Origin: Sinomonas notoginsengisoli
Lineage (GTDB): Bacteria > Actinomycetota > Actinomycetes > Actinomycetales > Micrococcaceae
Assembly (NCBI RefSeq): GCF_021554725.1
Contig: NZ_JAIZDP010000003.1
Span: 62,001 to 126,000, forward strand
Direction of reading: 5' to 3'
DNA length: 64,000 bases
Below are positions 43,386 to 52,108 of the stretch, one piece after another; the first letter of the stretch is position 1, and each line of letters begins with the position of its first letter. The notes under the pieces were generated by a model, which did no database searches, had not been told where the DNA came from, and worked only from the letters and a program-made list of their open reading frames with translations. The translations under genes were made by a program, and so were the position numbers.

Positions 43386-43435
43386 AGACGGCAGAGGCGG
43401 GCGCGCAGTGATGTGCGCGCCCGCCTCTGCCGTCT
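43386..43435 (-). terminator. perfect 22-base hairpin
   Basis: Arms around GACGGCAGAGGCGGGCGCGC and its complement with loop GTGATG. It lies upstream of the SRPBCC gene and just downstream of the decayed small gene, so it would end minus-strand transcripts from there. Confidence 0.8.
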
Positions 43436-43466
43436 GTAAGCCGAAGTGGCCCTGACGACCAGTGCC

Positions 43467-43568
43467 TCATGATCCCAACCCAGAGCAGGAAGTTGAGAGG
43501 CGAATAGAAGCCGCCCACAGGAGAAGGATGATCGCAATAATGCCGGCGATCACGAGAAGTGAATTCAT
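43467..43568 (-). pseudogene. decayed small hydrophobic membrane protein gene
   Basis: From ATG 43568 the frame gives MNSLLVIAGIIAIILLL and then turns to unrelated sequence and a stop at 43467. In the next frame the expected continuation VGGFYSPLNFLLWVGI is present right after the hydrophobic part, as in common ~50-residue actinobacterial hydrophobic proteins (GGF...LNFLLWVG). One base seems missing near 43517, and the usual second membrane helix is lost. No ribosome site is clear. Confidence 0.5.
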
Positions 43569-43622
43569 GCCGTGCTCATTGGCCGATCGCACGCCGTGAA
43601 ACAGCACTTCTCAAATGCGTGC

Positions 43623-44132
43623 CTATTCGTCCCGCGCGGGGCTCAGCGGTTCCTGCGAGTCCGGGGGCAGCGCCACCGGCGTATAGGGATCCGCGGGGCG
43701 GCCCTCAGCGGGCCCCGGATCAGAGGGCTCGCGCAGGGGCCCGTCCGGCGGTTCGGGTTCCGATGCCCGCTCGCGCTCATGCTCCGGATCCGGATTGCGG
43801 TCGAAGGGACCGCCCGGCTGGGGTTCGCGGCCCGGCGGTGCAGGTTCGCCGGGCGGGGACGGCTCCCCTGGGGTCGGCGGGGGCTCGCCCGGAACGGGCC
43901 CGCCAGGCGAGGGCTCCCCGGGGATCGGGAAGGGGTCAGGGTTGGGGTCTATGGGCGGGATCGTACCGGGGTCCGGCTGCGGGGTTCCGGGGTCAGGGCG
44001 CCCGGGTCCGGGCGGAAGGGTGGCCGTTCCAGAGGAAGCCCTCGCAGAGAGCGCCGTCGTGGAGAGCAGAGTACTGTCGGCCGAGGCGCTGACCTCGACG
44101 GCCGCTGCCGTGGTGTCCATCTCGAGTCTCAT
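43623..44132 (-). CDS. Pro-rich, probably disordered protein
   Basis: 169 residues beginning MRLEMDTTAAAVEVSASADS, then a long run of P/G/E/D repeats such as GEPSPGGPVPGEPPPTPGEP and an acidic Arg-containing tail. No domain, signal or membrane span is seen. The opposite strand also has a long Gly/Pro frame (43795-44202), so strand choice is uncertain; the minus frame is longer and GAGGGG lies upstream. It may be a hypothetical protein or non-coding. Confidence 0.45.
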   Translation of the reverse strand: MRLEMDTTAAAVEVSASADSTLLSTTALSARASSGTATLPPGPGRPDPGTPQPDPGTIPPIDPNPDPFPIPGEPSPGGPVPGEPPPTPGEPSPPGEPAPPGREPQPGGPFDRNPDPEHERERASEPEPPDGPLREPSDPGPAEGRPADPYTPVALPPDSQEPLSPARDE

Positions 44133-44257
44133 TCATACTTGTTGCCCCTCGCGGGACGGATCACACAGTTCCACGTTTAGGGATCGTGGACCCGGGCAAT
44201 GACCTGCCAGCAGGGAGGGCATGACCGGCCCTTCCGTTTTCCGCAGGAGGAAGAAAC

Positions 44258-44443
44258 ATGGGTGCCGGAGACAAGATGGAGAACAAGGCCGAAGAGCTCA
44301 AGGGCAAGGCCAAGGAGAAGGTCGGAGACGCCACGGACAACCGGGATCTCCAGGCCGAGGGCAAGACCGACCAGGCCAAGGCCGGTTTCAAGCAGGCCGG
44401 CGAGCACGTCAAGGACGCCGCTCGCGACGTCACCGACCGCTGA
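44258..44443 (+). CDS. CsbD family stress protein
   Basis: 61 residues, full length for CsbD. Typical charged helical pattern: MENKAEELKGKAKEKVGDAT and GKTDQAKAGFKQAGEHVKDA. Excellent GGAGGAAG ribosome site eight bases before the ATG. CsbD proteins accumulate in general stress, function unknown. Followed by a 19-base stem terminator. Confidence 0.95.
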   Translation: MGAGDKMENKAEELKGKAKEKVGDATDNRDLQAEGKTDQAKAGFKQAGEHVKDAARDVTDR

Positions 44444-44472
44444 GTCAACAGCCCCCTCCCTGAGGGGATCTA

Positions 44473-44514
44473 CGACGGCGGCGAGTCACCCACCAGGGTG
44501 ACTCGCCGCCGTCG
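44473..44514 (+). terminator. terminator hairpin after csbD-like gene
   Basis: Perfect 19-base stem (CGACGGCGGCGAGTCACCC, loop ACCA, complement) about 30 bases after the CsbD stop. Confidence 0.88.
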
Positions 44515-44587
44515 CCTGTCTGGCCCCCGAGCCACTACCGATCAACATCGGGTGCATATCTGACAACTTCCGGGCTACGATGTGTGC

Positions 44588-45901
44588 GTGACATCACAGG
44601 ACATCGAACCCGAGCAGGATATTGCGCCCCGGCAGGACGCCCTCAGCGCCGAGACGCAGACCGCACTCGAGCGTGCCGAGGCCAGCCACCGCCACGAAGC
44701 CCTGTTCTCAGAGCGCGCGCACAACATCAAGCAATCAGCGGTACGGGACGTCTTCGACATCTCGATCCGTCCCGGGCTCATCTCGCTCGCGGGCGGCTCC
44801 CCTAGCCTGAGCGAGCTGCCCCTCGATGTCGTCGCCGCCACAGCCTCTCGGGTCATCGCCAAGCACGGCATGGAGGCGCTGCACTACGGCGGCGGCAAGG
44901 GCACGCCCGAGCTGCGCGAGCTCGTCTGCGAGATCATGGCGGAAGAGGGAATCCTCGGGGCATCGCCCGAGGACGTGGTCGTGACTACGGGTTCCCAGTC
45001 CGCGCAGGACATCGCGGCCAAGGTGTTCTGCAACCCGGGCGATGTGGTTCTCGTCGAGGACCCAACCTACGTTGGCGCACTCAACACGTTTGAGGCGTAC
45101 CAGGTGCAGGTCGAGCCGGTCTTGATGGACGAGAACGGACTCATCCCCGAGCAGCTCGAGGCACGGATCACTGAACTCGAGGCCGCAGGCAAGCGGATCA
45201 AGCTCCTCTACACGATCCCGAGCTTCAACAACCCCTCTGGAGTGACCCTGGCCGCCGAGAGGCGCCAGCGCGTGGTCGACATCTGCAGCGCGCACAACAT
45301 CCTGATCCTCGAGGACAACCCCTACGGCATGCTCCGCTTCGACGGGCACCCGCTCACTCCGCTGCGCGCCGACAATCCGGACGACGTCGTCTACTGCGGC
45401 TCGTTCTCCAAGATCTTCTCCCCCGGGGTCCGGCTCGGCTGGGCCCTCGTGCCCAAGCACCTCTACCGCCGCTTCTACCTCGCGGCCGAGGCCGTGGTGC
45501 TGTGCCCCTCGATGCTCACCCAGATGCTCGTCACCGAGTTCTTCCGCACGTTCGACTGGCGCAGCTACCTCGCCGAGTCCCGCCGGGTGTATGCCGAGCG
45601 CTGTACGGCAATGCTCGAGTCCCTCGCAGAGGAATTCCCTGCCGAGACGGTATGGACGACGCCGAGCGGAGGCTTCTTCGTCTGGGTCACCCTCCCGGCG
45701 GGCATCGACACCTACCCGCTCCTGTACCAGGCAATCGAGGCGGGGGTCGTGTTCATCCCGGGGGCCGCGTTCACGCCATGGGACGGGCGGAGCAGCAAGC
45801 TCCGGCTCGCGTTCTCGGGCGTGGCTCCCGAGCGGATCCGCGAGGGCGTGCGGCGCCTGGGTCCGGTGATCCGTGCGGCGGTGGAGGCGAACGCGGGCTG
45901 A
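44588..45901 (+). CDS. PLP-dependent aminotransferase, LysN/2-aminoadipate type
   Basis: About 437 residues from GTG 44588 (GTG 44582 possible). Class I/II fold: LISLAGGSPSLSELP at the substrate entry, YTIPSFNNPSGVTLAAERR (~215), DNPYGMLRF, and GSFSKIFSPGVRLGW holding the PLP Lys (~280). No GntR-type DNA-binding domain is attached, so it is a plain enzyme, not a MocR regulator. Such enzymes transfer amino groups between branched, aromatic or aminoadipate-type amino acids; the exact substrate is open. Confidence 0.93.
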   Translation: MTSQDIEPEQDIAPRQDALSAETQTALERAEASHRHEALFSERAHNIKQSAVRDVFDISIRPGLISLAGGSPSLSELPLDVVAATASRVIAKHGMEALHYGGGKGTPELRELVCEIMAEEGILGASPEDVVVTTGSQSAQDIAAKVFCNPGDVVLVEDPTYVGALNTFEAYQVQVEPVLMDENGLIPEQLEARITELEAAGKRIKLLYTIPSFNNPSGVTLAAERRQRVVDICSAHNILILEDNPYGMLRFDGHPLTPLRADNPDDVVYCGSFSKIFSPGVRLGWALVPKHLYRRFYLAAEAVVLCPSMLTQMLVTEFFRTFDWRSYLAESRRVYAERCTAMLESLAEEFPAETVWTTPSGGFFVWVTLPAGIDTYPLLYQAIEAGVVFIPGAAFTPWDGRSSKLRLAFSGVAPERIREGVRRLGPVIRAAVEANAG

Positions 45902-45913
45902 GGGTCCCGCACA

Positions 45914-45962
45914 TGGTGGGCTGAGCAGGGTGTGGGCGCGCCCGACCCTGCTCAGCCCACCA
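45914..45962. terminator. bidirectional terminator hairpin
   Basis: TGGTGGGCTGAGCAGGGT pairs perfectly (18 bases) with the segment ending at 45962, between the convergent aminotransferase and subtilase genes. Confidence 0.85.
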
Positions 45963-45994
45963 ATTAGGGCGAGGGCGTGCTCGCTAAGGCCAGC

Positions 45995-47530
45995 TCAGCC
46001 GCCGACCGCCGCCAAGGCGTTGACTCGGCCCTTGCCGGCAAACGAGTTGTAGCCCGCGCCGCCGGTGCAGGTCTGAGGGGCGCCGTTGTCCAAGGACGGG
46101 AATTTCACGTACGGGCTCATATCTGCGGGGCAGGGCACCGGGTCCGCCGTGTTGGCGAGCCGTGCGGCGACCGCGCCCGGGTTCGTCACGCCCGAGCTCA
46201 CGATGAGCGCGGCCACCCCTGCGACATGCGGAGAGGCCATGGACGTGCCCTGGATGTTGCAGTATGTGGCCCCTGAGGGGTCGATCACCTTGCGGAAGCA
46301 ATGGCCCATGAGTGCGGCCGGCCAGGTCGAGAGCACACGGCCGTTGGCCACGCCCGGCGCCACGTTCCGGCTGTCGCCGCCGGGTGCCATCAGATCCGCC
46401 ACACCCGAACCGTAGTTCGAATAGAACGACTTGAAGCCCTTGCTGCCGTTAGCGGTCACGCCGACCACTCCGGCAACCTCGGCGGGCACCACGGCGCAGG
46501 CGTTGGTCACCTCGCGGGTCACCGGTGCCGTGTTGTCCGGGCTCGTGACGTCCTGCGTCGGGTGGGCGAGATCGTCACTGAAGTTGCCGAGGGCCGCCAC
46601 CACTGTGGTGCCCCTGGACTGCGCGTACCTGATGGCACGCCGCTCCGCCTCCCAGATGGCCTTCTGCTGGGGATCGTTCTTGCAGTTGAATAGCCACGGA
46701 TCGGCATAGTACGAGTTGTTGGTGACCTGGATGCCGTGGTCTGCTGCCCACATGAACGAGCACACGACGGCCTCGGGGAAGAAGAGCCCATCGGCGTTGC
46801 CCGCCTTGATCCCGGCGAGCTTCGCGTTGGGGGCCACGCCGACGATTCCGAGACCGTTCTTGGCCGCGGCGATTGTGCCGGCGGTGTGGGTGCCGTGTCC
46901 GTTGTCATCCAGCCACGTGGCAGGGTCCTGATTCGGCACACCGCCGACACACGAGGCAGACTTCGCGAAGTCGACGTTCGGGGCGAGGTCCGGGTGGCTC
47001 CAGTCGAGGCCCGTGTCGATGTCGCCGACCGTCACCGATGGGCTGCCGCCGCTGACCGCCCGCGCCTCCGGCGCGTGGATCTGCTTCATGTCCCACTGGA
47101 GGCCGGAGAGGGCGTCGTTGCCCGGGGCCGGCGCGGCCGGGACGCCCTGGTCCGCGGTGAGACCGTCAGCAGCATCGTTCTCGAGTGCCACGCCGAATGA
47201 TGCGGTCGCGGACGCCGCGTCGACGCTCGCGTCTGCGGCGCGGAGTTTCGCAGAGAAGTCCGACGTCGACGAGCTCACCACAGCGACGCCGATGGCGCTG
47301 TAGTCAGCCACGACCGAGCCCCCCGATGCCTTGATCGCCGAGAGGGATGCGCCCGCGGCCTTGCCACCGGACTTGTAGAGCACCAGGTAGTTCTGGGCCT
47401 GCTGCCCTTGGACGGTCTGGGGTGCGGCGGTCGGTGTCTCCGCGACCGCCGCGGGTATGGCGCTGGCCGTGGCAATGCCTACGGCGATGCCGGCGCAGAG
47501 CAAGGGTCTGGCAAGTGAGCGTGATCGCAT
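45995..47530 (-). CDS. secreted subtilisin-like (S8) serine protease
   Basis: 511 residues from ATG 47530 with AAAGG seven bases upstream. Sec signal peptide (LARPLLCAGIAVGIATASAI), a ~100-residue propeptide, then the catalytic triad: Asp in GDIDTGLDWSHPD, His in NGHGTHTAGTIAA, Ser in QGTSMASPHVAGVAAL, with NNSYYADPW near the oxyanion Asn. Contains paired Cys typical of extracellular subtilases (CNIQGTSM, CPADMSP). It would degrade proteins outside the cell. Confidence 0.95.
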   Translation of the reverse strand: MRSRSLARPLLCAGIAVGIATASAIPAAVAETPTAAPQTVQGQQAQNYLVLYKSGGKAAGASLSAIKASGGSVVADYSAIGVAVVSSSTSDFSAKLRAADASVDAASATASFGVALENDAADGLTADQGVPAAPAPGNDALSGLQWDMKQIHAPEARAVSGGSPSVTVGDIDTGLDWSHPDLAPNVDFAKSASCVGGVPNQDPATWLDDNGHGTHTAGTIAAAKNGLGIVGVAPNAKLAGIKAGNADGLFFPEAVVCSFMWAADHGIQVTNNSYYADPWLFNCKNDPQQKAIWEAERRAIRYAQSRGTTVVAALGNFSDDLAHPTQDVTSPDNTAPVTREVTNACAVVPAEVAGVVGVTANGSKGFKSFYSNYGSGVADLMAPGGDSRNVAPGVANGRVLSTWPAALMGHCFRKVIDPSGATYCNIQGTSMASPHVAGVAALIVSSGVTNPGAVAARLANTADPVPCPADMSPYVKFPSLDNGAPQTCTGGAGYNSFAGKGRVNALAAVGG

Positions 47531-47701
47531 CGTGTGCCTTTCATCCCGCCGGGGTCCGGGTGAAGGCCCCCGGCCTGAACTCCACCGAGGCCGGTCGCCG
47601 TGGTGGGTCGAGGGGCGTACGGACTGGGCTGCACGGCCTCCATGACGTGTCAAAAGATTAGTGGCGCTTGTCACGCGATGGAAGGCGCATTTCAGAACTT
47701 G

Positions 47702-48445
47702 TCACCGAAGTTTCGGCTGCTCGTACACCCACGGCAGACGAGCCACGGTGAGTCGGTGGCGCGCTGTGCCGAGCGCCTCCGGGTCGCCGTACTGGGCGTC
47801 CCCCTCCCAGAGGACGGCAGTCATCCTGCCGCTCTCATCGCGCAGCTGGACGCTGGCGAAGATGGCGGGTGGCTGCGGCGCGGCGGAGAGCGCGCTGGCC
47901 ACCGAGGAGGCGCCGCGCAGCGCGTTCAGAGTGATCCACGTCGGCGGGAACAGGGTGAGGCTGCCCTTGGCGTGGTGCTCGAGTGCAGCTGCGGGCTCCA
48001 TCCAGATGGAGTCGACATGCTCGTGCGCGCTGATGAGGAGCTCTCCGCCGGGATCCGCCGCGAGGAAGAACCACGTCACGAGCCGCTTGGGCACCTGTGC
48101 CGGCGGGACCCAGCGCGAGAACGCCACGAGACCGGAGTCGCTCAGCACAAGTCCGGTCTCCTCGAGCGTCTCGCGGACGGCCGCGCGCCGCACGCGCACC
48201 GGAGCGGTGACCGCCGCGCCCCTGGAGGAGCCGACGTCGTCCGCCCCCTCCTCCGGATCACCCGGCAGCGAGTCCTCGGGGTCCACGCGCCCGCCGGGGA
48301 ACGCCCAGGCGCCACCGAAGGATCCCGTGGAGAGCCGCTCGAGGAGCAGGACCTCGAGCCCCGCGACGCCGTCCCGGAGCACCACAACCGTCGCGGCCTC
48401 CCCGTCGACCGGGGGGTTCGGTACCGGTTTCACATGCGCTGCCAT
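47702..48445 (-). CDS. NUDIX hydrolase
   Basis: 247 residues from ATG 48445. The NUDIX box is recognisable but stretched: FGGAWAFPGGRVDPEDS, an insertion of about 25 residues, then AAVRETLEETGL with the catalytic Glu residues. This layout fits NUDT19-type or CoA-pyrophosphatase-like actinobacterial proteins. It hydrolyses some nucleoside-diphosphate-linked substrate. Divergent from the multicopper oxidase, 57 bases apart. Confidence 0.9.
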   Translation of the reverse strand: MAAHVKPVPNPPVDGEAATVVVLRDGVAGLEVLLLERLSTGSFGGAWAFPGGRVDPEDSLPGDPEEGADDVGSSRGAAVTAPVRVRRAAVRETLEETGLVLSDSGLVAFSRWVPPAQVPKRLVTWFFLAADPGGELLISAHEHVDSIWMEPAAALEHHAKGSLTLFPPTWITLNALRGASSVASALSAAPQPPAIFASVQLRDESGRMTAVLWEGDAQYGDPEALGTARHRLTVARLPWVYEQPKLR

Positions 48446-48502
48446 ACCGCCCAATGTAGCCGCGTGGCCGGCAGCGGCGCCCCGCGGCCTACTCTTGACG
48501 GT

Positions 48503-49999
48503 GTGCCCCTGACCCGCCGACAGCTCCTCCGCGCCACCGCAGCCGCCGCCATCATCGCCCCCCTCGTGCCCGCCGTGGCGGGCTGTGCGCCCGGCGAGGT
48601 GGTCCCCAAGACACAGTTCGGCGCTCGGCTCCCCATCCCGCCGCTCGACGAGGGCGCGCTGGACGACGGGATCCGCACCTTCCGCCTCGCCACGCAGGCC
48701 GGGACGCACGAGTTCGTGCCAGGCCAGCCGGCGCAGACCATGGGCTACAACGGCGCCTACCTCGGGCCTACCCTTCGCGCCACGCGGGGAGAGCGCGTCC
48801 GGGTCGCCATCGATAACAGGCTCCCCGACGCAACCACCGTGCACTTCCACGGCATGGTGCTGCCGGCCGCGACGGACGGCGGCCCGCACGCCATGATCGA
48901 GCCTGGCGCCTCAACGGCCCCCGAGTGGACCGTCAAGCAGCCTGCCGCAACCCTCTGGTACCACCCGCACCCGCACGGGAGCACGGAGAAGCAGGTGGGA
49001 TACGGCCTCGCCGGCCTGTTCATCCTGGACGAGCCCGCCACGGACGGCCCGGCCGCCGCCCTCCCCCACACCTACGGTGTGGACGACATTCCGCTCGTCG
49101 TCCAGGACCGCCGCCTCGACGCCGACGGCAAGATCACGTTCGACCCTGCCGGCAACTCCCTCGGCACCCTCGGCAACTCGATCGCGGCCAATGGCACTCT
49201 CGGGGCCGTCCTGCCCGTGACAACGGACCGCGTGCGCCTGCGGATCCTCAACGCGAGCGCGGGCCGCTGGTTCAAGTTCGGCTTCGCGGACCACCGGCGG
49301 TTCCACATGGTGGCGTCCGACGGCGGCCTGCTCGCCGCCCCGCTCCAGCTCGACGCCGTGCAGCTCTCCCCCGCCGAGCGCGCCGAGATCGTCGTGGAGA
49401 TGAAGCCCGGTGAGTCCGTGATGCTGCGCTCATTCGCTCCGGACCTCGGCCGGGTCAATCCACCGGACGCGTTCGGCGGGGGCAAGGACTTCGACGTGGT
49501 GAGGCTCGACGCGGCCGCCAGCCTCGCGCCGTCGGCCACCCTCCCGGCGATGCTCGCCGCACTGCCGGCTCCCGCCGACACGACGCACGCGACTGCGCGG
49601 TCTCTCACGTTCAGTGGCCGGCAGATCAACGGCAAGACCATGGACATGAACCGGGTCGACTTCACCGCGGCACCCGGTGGCTCCGAGGTGTGGTTTGTGG
49701 ACAACGTCAACGCCTACCAGCACAACCTGCACATCCATGGCGTCCAGTTCCGGCTGCTGGACATCGACGGCAACCCGCCCCCACCCGAGCGCGCGGGATG
49801 GAAGGACACGATCCCGCTGCTGCCGCGAGAGCGGAACCGGATCGCCTTCCGCATGCCTCCGTACGCCGACGCCGAGCACCCGTACATGTACCACTGTCAC
49901 CTGCTCACCCACGAGGACGAGGGAATGATGGGGCAGTTCCTGGTGGAGGACGCCGGCACTGCGGGCTCAGGGGCGCCAAGCTCGCACCAGCACGGCTGA
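48503..49999 (+). CDS. multicopper oxidase (CueO/bilirubin-oxidase-like), Tat lipoprotein
   Basis: 498 residues from GTG 48503. Tat motif TRRQLLRATA and lipobox AVAGC give an exported lipoprotein. All copper ligands are visible: TTVHFHGMV, WYHPHPHGST, HNLHIHGVQF and YHCHLLTHEDEGMMGQF. Three cupredoxin domains. Such oxidases turn toxic Cu(I) to Cu(II) at the cell surface. It is 20 kb from the copB operon and shows no CsoR-like box in its short upstream gap, so control may differ. Confidence 0.95.
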   Translation: MPLTRRQLLRATAAAAIIAPLVPAVAGCAPGEVVPKTQFGARLPIPPLDEGALDDGIRTFRLATQAGTHEFVPGQPAQTMGYNGAYLGPTLRATRGERVRVAIDNRLPDATTVHFHGMVLPAATDGGPHAMIEPGASTAPEWTVKQPAATLWYHPHPHGSTEKQVGYGLAGLFILDEPATDGPAAALPHTYGVDDIPLVVQDRRLDADGKITFDPAGNSLGTLGNSIAANGTLGAVLPVTTDRVRLRILNASAGRWFKFGFADHRRFHMVASDGGLLAAPLQLDAVQLSPAERAEIVVEMKPGESVMLRSFAPDLGRVNPPDAFGGGKDFDVVRLDAAASLAPSATLPAMLAALPAPADTTHATARSLTFSGRQINGKTMDMNRVDFTAAPGGSEVWFVDNVNAYQHNLHIHGVQFRLLDIDGNPPPPERAGWKDTIPLLPRERNRIAFRMPPYADAEHPYMYHCHLLTHEDEGMMGQFLVEDAGTAGSGAPSSHQHG

Positions 50000-50100
50000 G
50001 GCGTTCCGAACTGCACATCTCAGAGCCATTTCAGCTCCCGAGCGGCCGGTTTCAGCCGCCAGTGATGCAGTTTCCAACGCGCCGCGGGCCGCCACTTGCC

Positions 50101-50193
50101 CTACTGGGCGCTGGTCCAGGTGATGTCGCGGGGGTCGTCGGTGCGCTCGAGCCGGCGGTCGAACGGGTAGGTCGCGTACGGGATGACCGCAGG
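50101..50193 (-). other. coding-like extension behind the isochorismatase stop codon
   Basis: Directly after the TGA of the next gene, in the same frame, thirty codons run to a TAG at 50101, encoding PAVIPYATYPFDRR...DITWTSAQ. Nearly every codon ends in G or C, as in real genes here. It may be a readthrough tail, or the remains of the C-terminus of another gene. The rest of the gap (50000-50100) shows nothing. Confidence 0.4.
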
Positions 50194-50955
50194 TCACTTC
50201 ACAGTGCCGAAGGGATCTTCGACCGCCCGCTGGTTGGCGTTGTTCCAGAACCCTTGGACGATGAAGCCGTACTCGGGGAGCTCATTGGTGAACGGGCCGA
50301 ACATCGCGTCGCCGGTGGGGAGCTTCCAGTCGGCCTGGAGCTCGCAGCCGAGCGCGAAGACCGTCACGAGTTCCGCCCCGGCCCGGGACATCCGGGCCGA
50401 TGCGGCCTGGGCCTCGTAGTCGTCCCAAGCACCGCAGGCGTCGACCACGGGAAAGACGCGGTAGCCGTCGTTGAGCATCGCCAGAGTCGGCATCGAGCAG
50501 CACGTCCCGATGGTGACACCGGAGATGATGATGTGCGTGCGCCCGGTGGTGCTCAGGAGGTCCTCGAGGGCCTTCCTGAAGGTCGGGTCCTCATAGCAGT
50601 TGATGATGCCCGTGCGGCGGATGATCGGCACGTCGGAGAAGATCTCCTTGAGCTCGGGGAGGGTGTCCCCGTTCTGCCACTGGGCGTTGGACGAGCTGAC
50701 CAGCACGGGGATGGAGAGCGCCTTGGCCATCTTCGCGAGCCCAATGACGTTGGCCTTGTAGGTTGCCAGAGTGGGGAAGTCCCGCACGCCGGCCATGAGG
50801 CCGATCTGGTGGTCGATGAAGAGCATCACCGAGTTCTGGGGCGTCGGCTTGTCGTAGGGGACGCGGCCGGCGGCCGCGGCATCGGCGGGCGAGACCTTGA
50901 GCGGAAGGGCGCTGTCGCTGATGGGGCTGACGATATCGGCTGGACGATCGGGCAT
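50194..50955 (-). CDS. isochorismatase-family cysteine hydrolase
   Basis: 253 residues from ATG 50955, with GAGGAGAATGCC upstream; an ATG 24 bases further up is possible. Fold features: catalytic Asp in VMLFIDHQIGLMAG, Lys region VSSSNAQWQNG, and the nucleophile Cys in GVTIGTCCSMPTLAML. The family hydrolyses isochorismate, nicotinamide or other amides; substrate cannot be read. The stop TGA is followed by C and by an in-frame open stretch (see extension). Confidence 0.9.
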   Translation of the reverse strand: MPDRPADIVSPISDSALPLKVSPADAAAAGRVPYDKPTPQNSVMLFIDHQIGLMAGVRDFPTLATYKANVIGLAKMAKALSIPVLVSSSNAQWQNGDTLPELKEIFSDVPIIRRTGIINCYEDPTFRKALEDLLSTTGRTHIIISGVTIGTCCSMPTLAMLNDGYRVFPVVDACGAWDDYEAQAASARMSRAGAELVTVFALGCELQADWKLPTGDAMFGPFTNELPEYGFIVQGFWNNANQRAVEDPFGTVK

Positions 50956-51082
50956 GGCATTCTCCTCGGCTGTTGGCATGGCTTGTCGCCGTCACAGGGA
51001 GCGACTCGACGCTAAATCCACCCCTGAGCCGCGGCAAGGCTTCGCGGCGCTTCCCCGTGCCGTGCGAACTGGAACGAGAGCG

Positions 51083-52027
51083 TCAGTACCCAGCGGCCGC
51101 GTCGACGACGCCCTCGAGCTGCTCTCCCGCGGCGAACCGCTTGAGGTTCTCGGTGACCCGCTCGCCGAGGAGCGGTCGGATCATCTCGAGGGTGTCTGCC
51201 GCGTGCGGCGTGATGAGTGCGTGGGGCTCGTCCCAGAGGGGGTGTCCGTCCGGGAGCGGCTCGGGGTCCGTCACATCGAGGGCCGCGCCCGCGATGGTCC
51301 CTGCTCGGAGGGCCTCCACCACGGAGTCCGTGTCGAGGAGGCCCCCGCGGGCGATGTTGACCACGATGGCGGACGGCTTCATGAGCCCGAGCTCGGGGGC
51401 GCCGATGAGCTTGGACGTGTCCAGAGTGAGGGCAGCGGAGACGACCACGACGTCCGCCGCAGGCAGCAGCTCGGCGAGGTGAGCCGGCGTCGTCGTGCTC
51501 CTGGCTCCCGGCACCGCGGTGGGAGTGCGGCGCACGACATCGACCTCCATGTCGAAGCAGCGAAACAGCCGCAGGGTCTCCAGGCCCACGCCGCCGGCGC
51601 CGATGACCAGTCCGCGCAAGCCGTGCAGCGACGTGCCGGCGGACTCGCCCCATGAGCGGGCGCGGGCACGCTCGGGCAGGTGCCGCAAGAGCGCGAGCGT
51701 GAGGGCGAGGGCATGCTCCGCGACGGGCTTCGCGTAGGCGCCCTTCGCGCTAGTCCACACCTTCTCCGGATGGGCGGTGAGCGCGTCCGTGTACGCCTCG
51801 ATCCCTGCGCTGGGCAGCTGGACCCAGCGGATCGACGGGGTGGAGTCGAGCACCGCTGTGAGCTCTTTCTTGGGGTTGCCGTGGTCGAGGATGAGCGCCT
51901 CCGGCTGCTCCCCGAGGCCGACGATGGCGCCTCCTCCAGCCTCGATCGCCGCGGTCAGGAAGGGCAGCGGCTCGCCATGGATGGCGACGCGGACGGGGGT
52001 GCCGGAGTTCAGGGGCGCGGTGGTCAT
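51083..52027 (-). CDS. D-2-hydroxyacid dehydrogenase family protein
   Basis: 314 residues. NAD-binding LVIGAGGVGLETLRLFRCFD (~138), Arg/Glu region and late LITPHAADTLEMIRPL with the catalytic His. N-terminal domain is short and diverged. Reduces or oxidises a 2-keto/2-hydroxy acid in the cytoplasm; substrate unknown. Likely monocistronic. Confidence 0.9.
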   Translation of the reverse strand: MTTAPLNSGTPVRVAIHGEPLPFLTAAIEAGGGAIVGLGEQPEALILDHGNPKKELTAVLDSTPSIRWVQLPSAGIEAYTDALTAHPEKVWTSAKGAYAKPVAEHALALTLALLRHLPERARARSWGESAGTSLHGLRGLVIGAGGVGLETLRLFRCFDMEVDVVRRTPTAVPGARSTTTPAHLAELLPAADVVVVSAALTLDTSKLIGAPELGLMKPSAIVVNIARGGLLDTDSVVEALRAGTIAGAALDVTDPEPLPDGHPLWDEPHALITPHAADTLEMIRPLLGERVTENLKRFAAGEQLEGVVDAAAGY

Positions 52028-52108
52028 GGGCTCAGCCTAGCGGCGGGTTCACCGTGCGGGTGCGGTCCCCCGTCCGGGGCCGCGCGCCCGCACGCCTACC
52101 ATCGAGGG

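Noticed and set aside
43386-43435. Long perfect hairpin considered as an insertion-sequence end or small RNA
   Set aside because: No transposase or target duplication nearby; many genes here end in similar long GC hairpins, so a terminator is the simplest reading.
43795-44202. Gly/Pro-rich plus-strand frame opposite the Pro-rich minus-strand gene
   Set aside because: Shorter and without a ribosome site; kept only as a reason to lower confidence in the minus-strand call.
44588-45901. Aminotransferase considered as a MocR-type regulator
   Set aside because: The N-terminal region lacks a GntR winged helix; it is only a short disordered lead before the enzyme fold.
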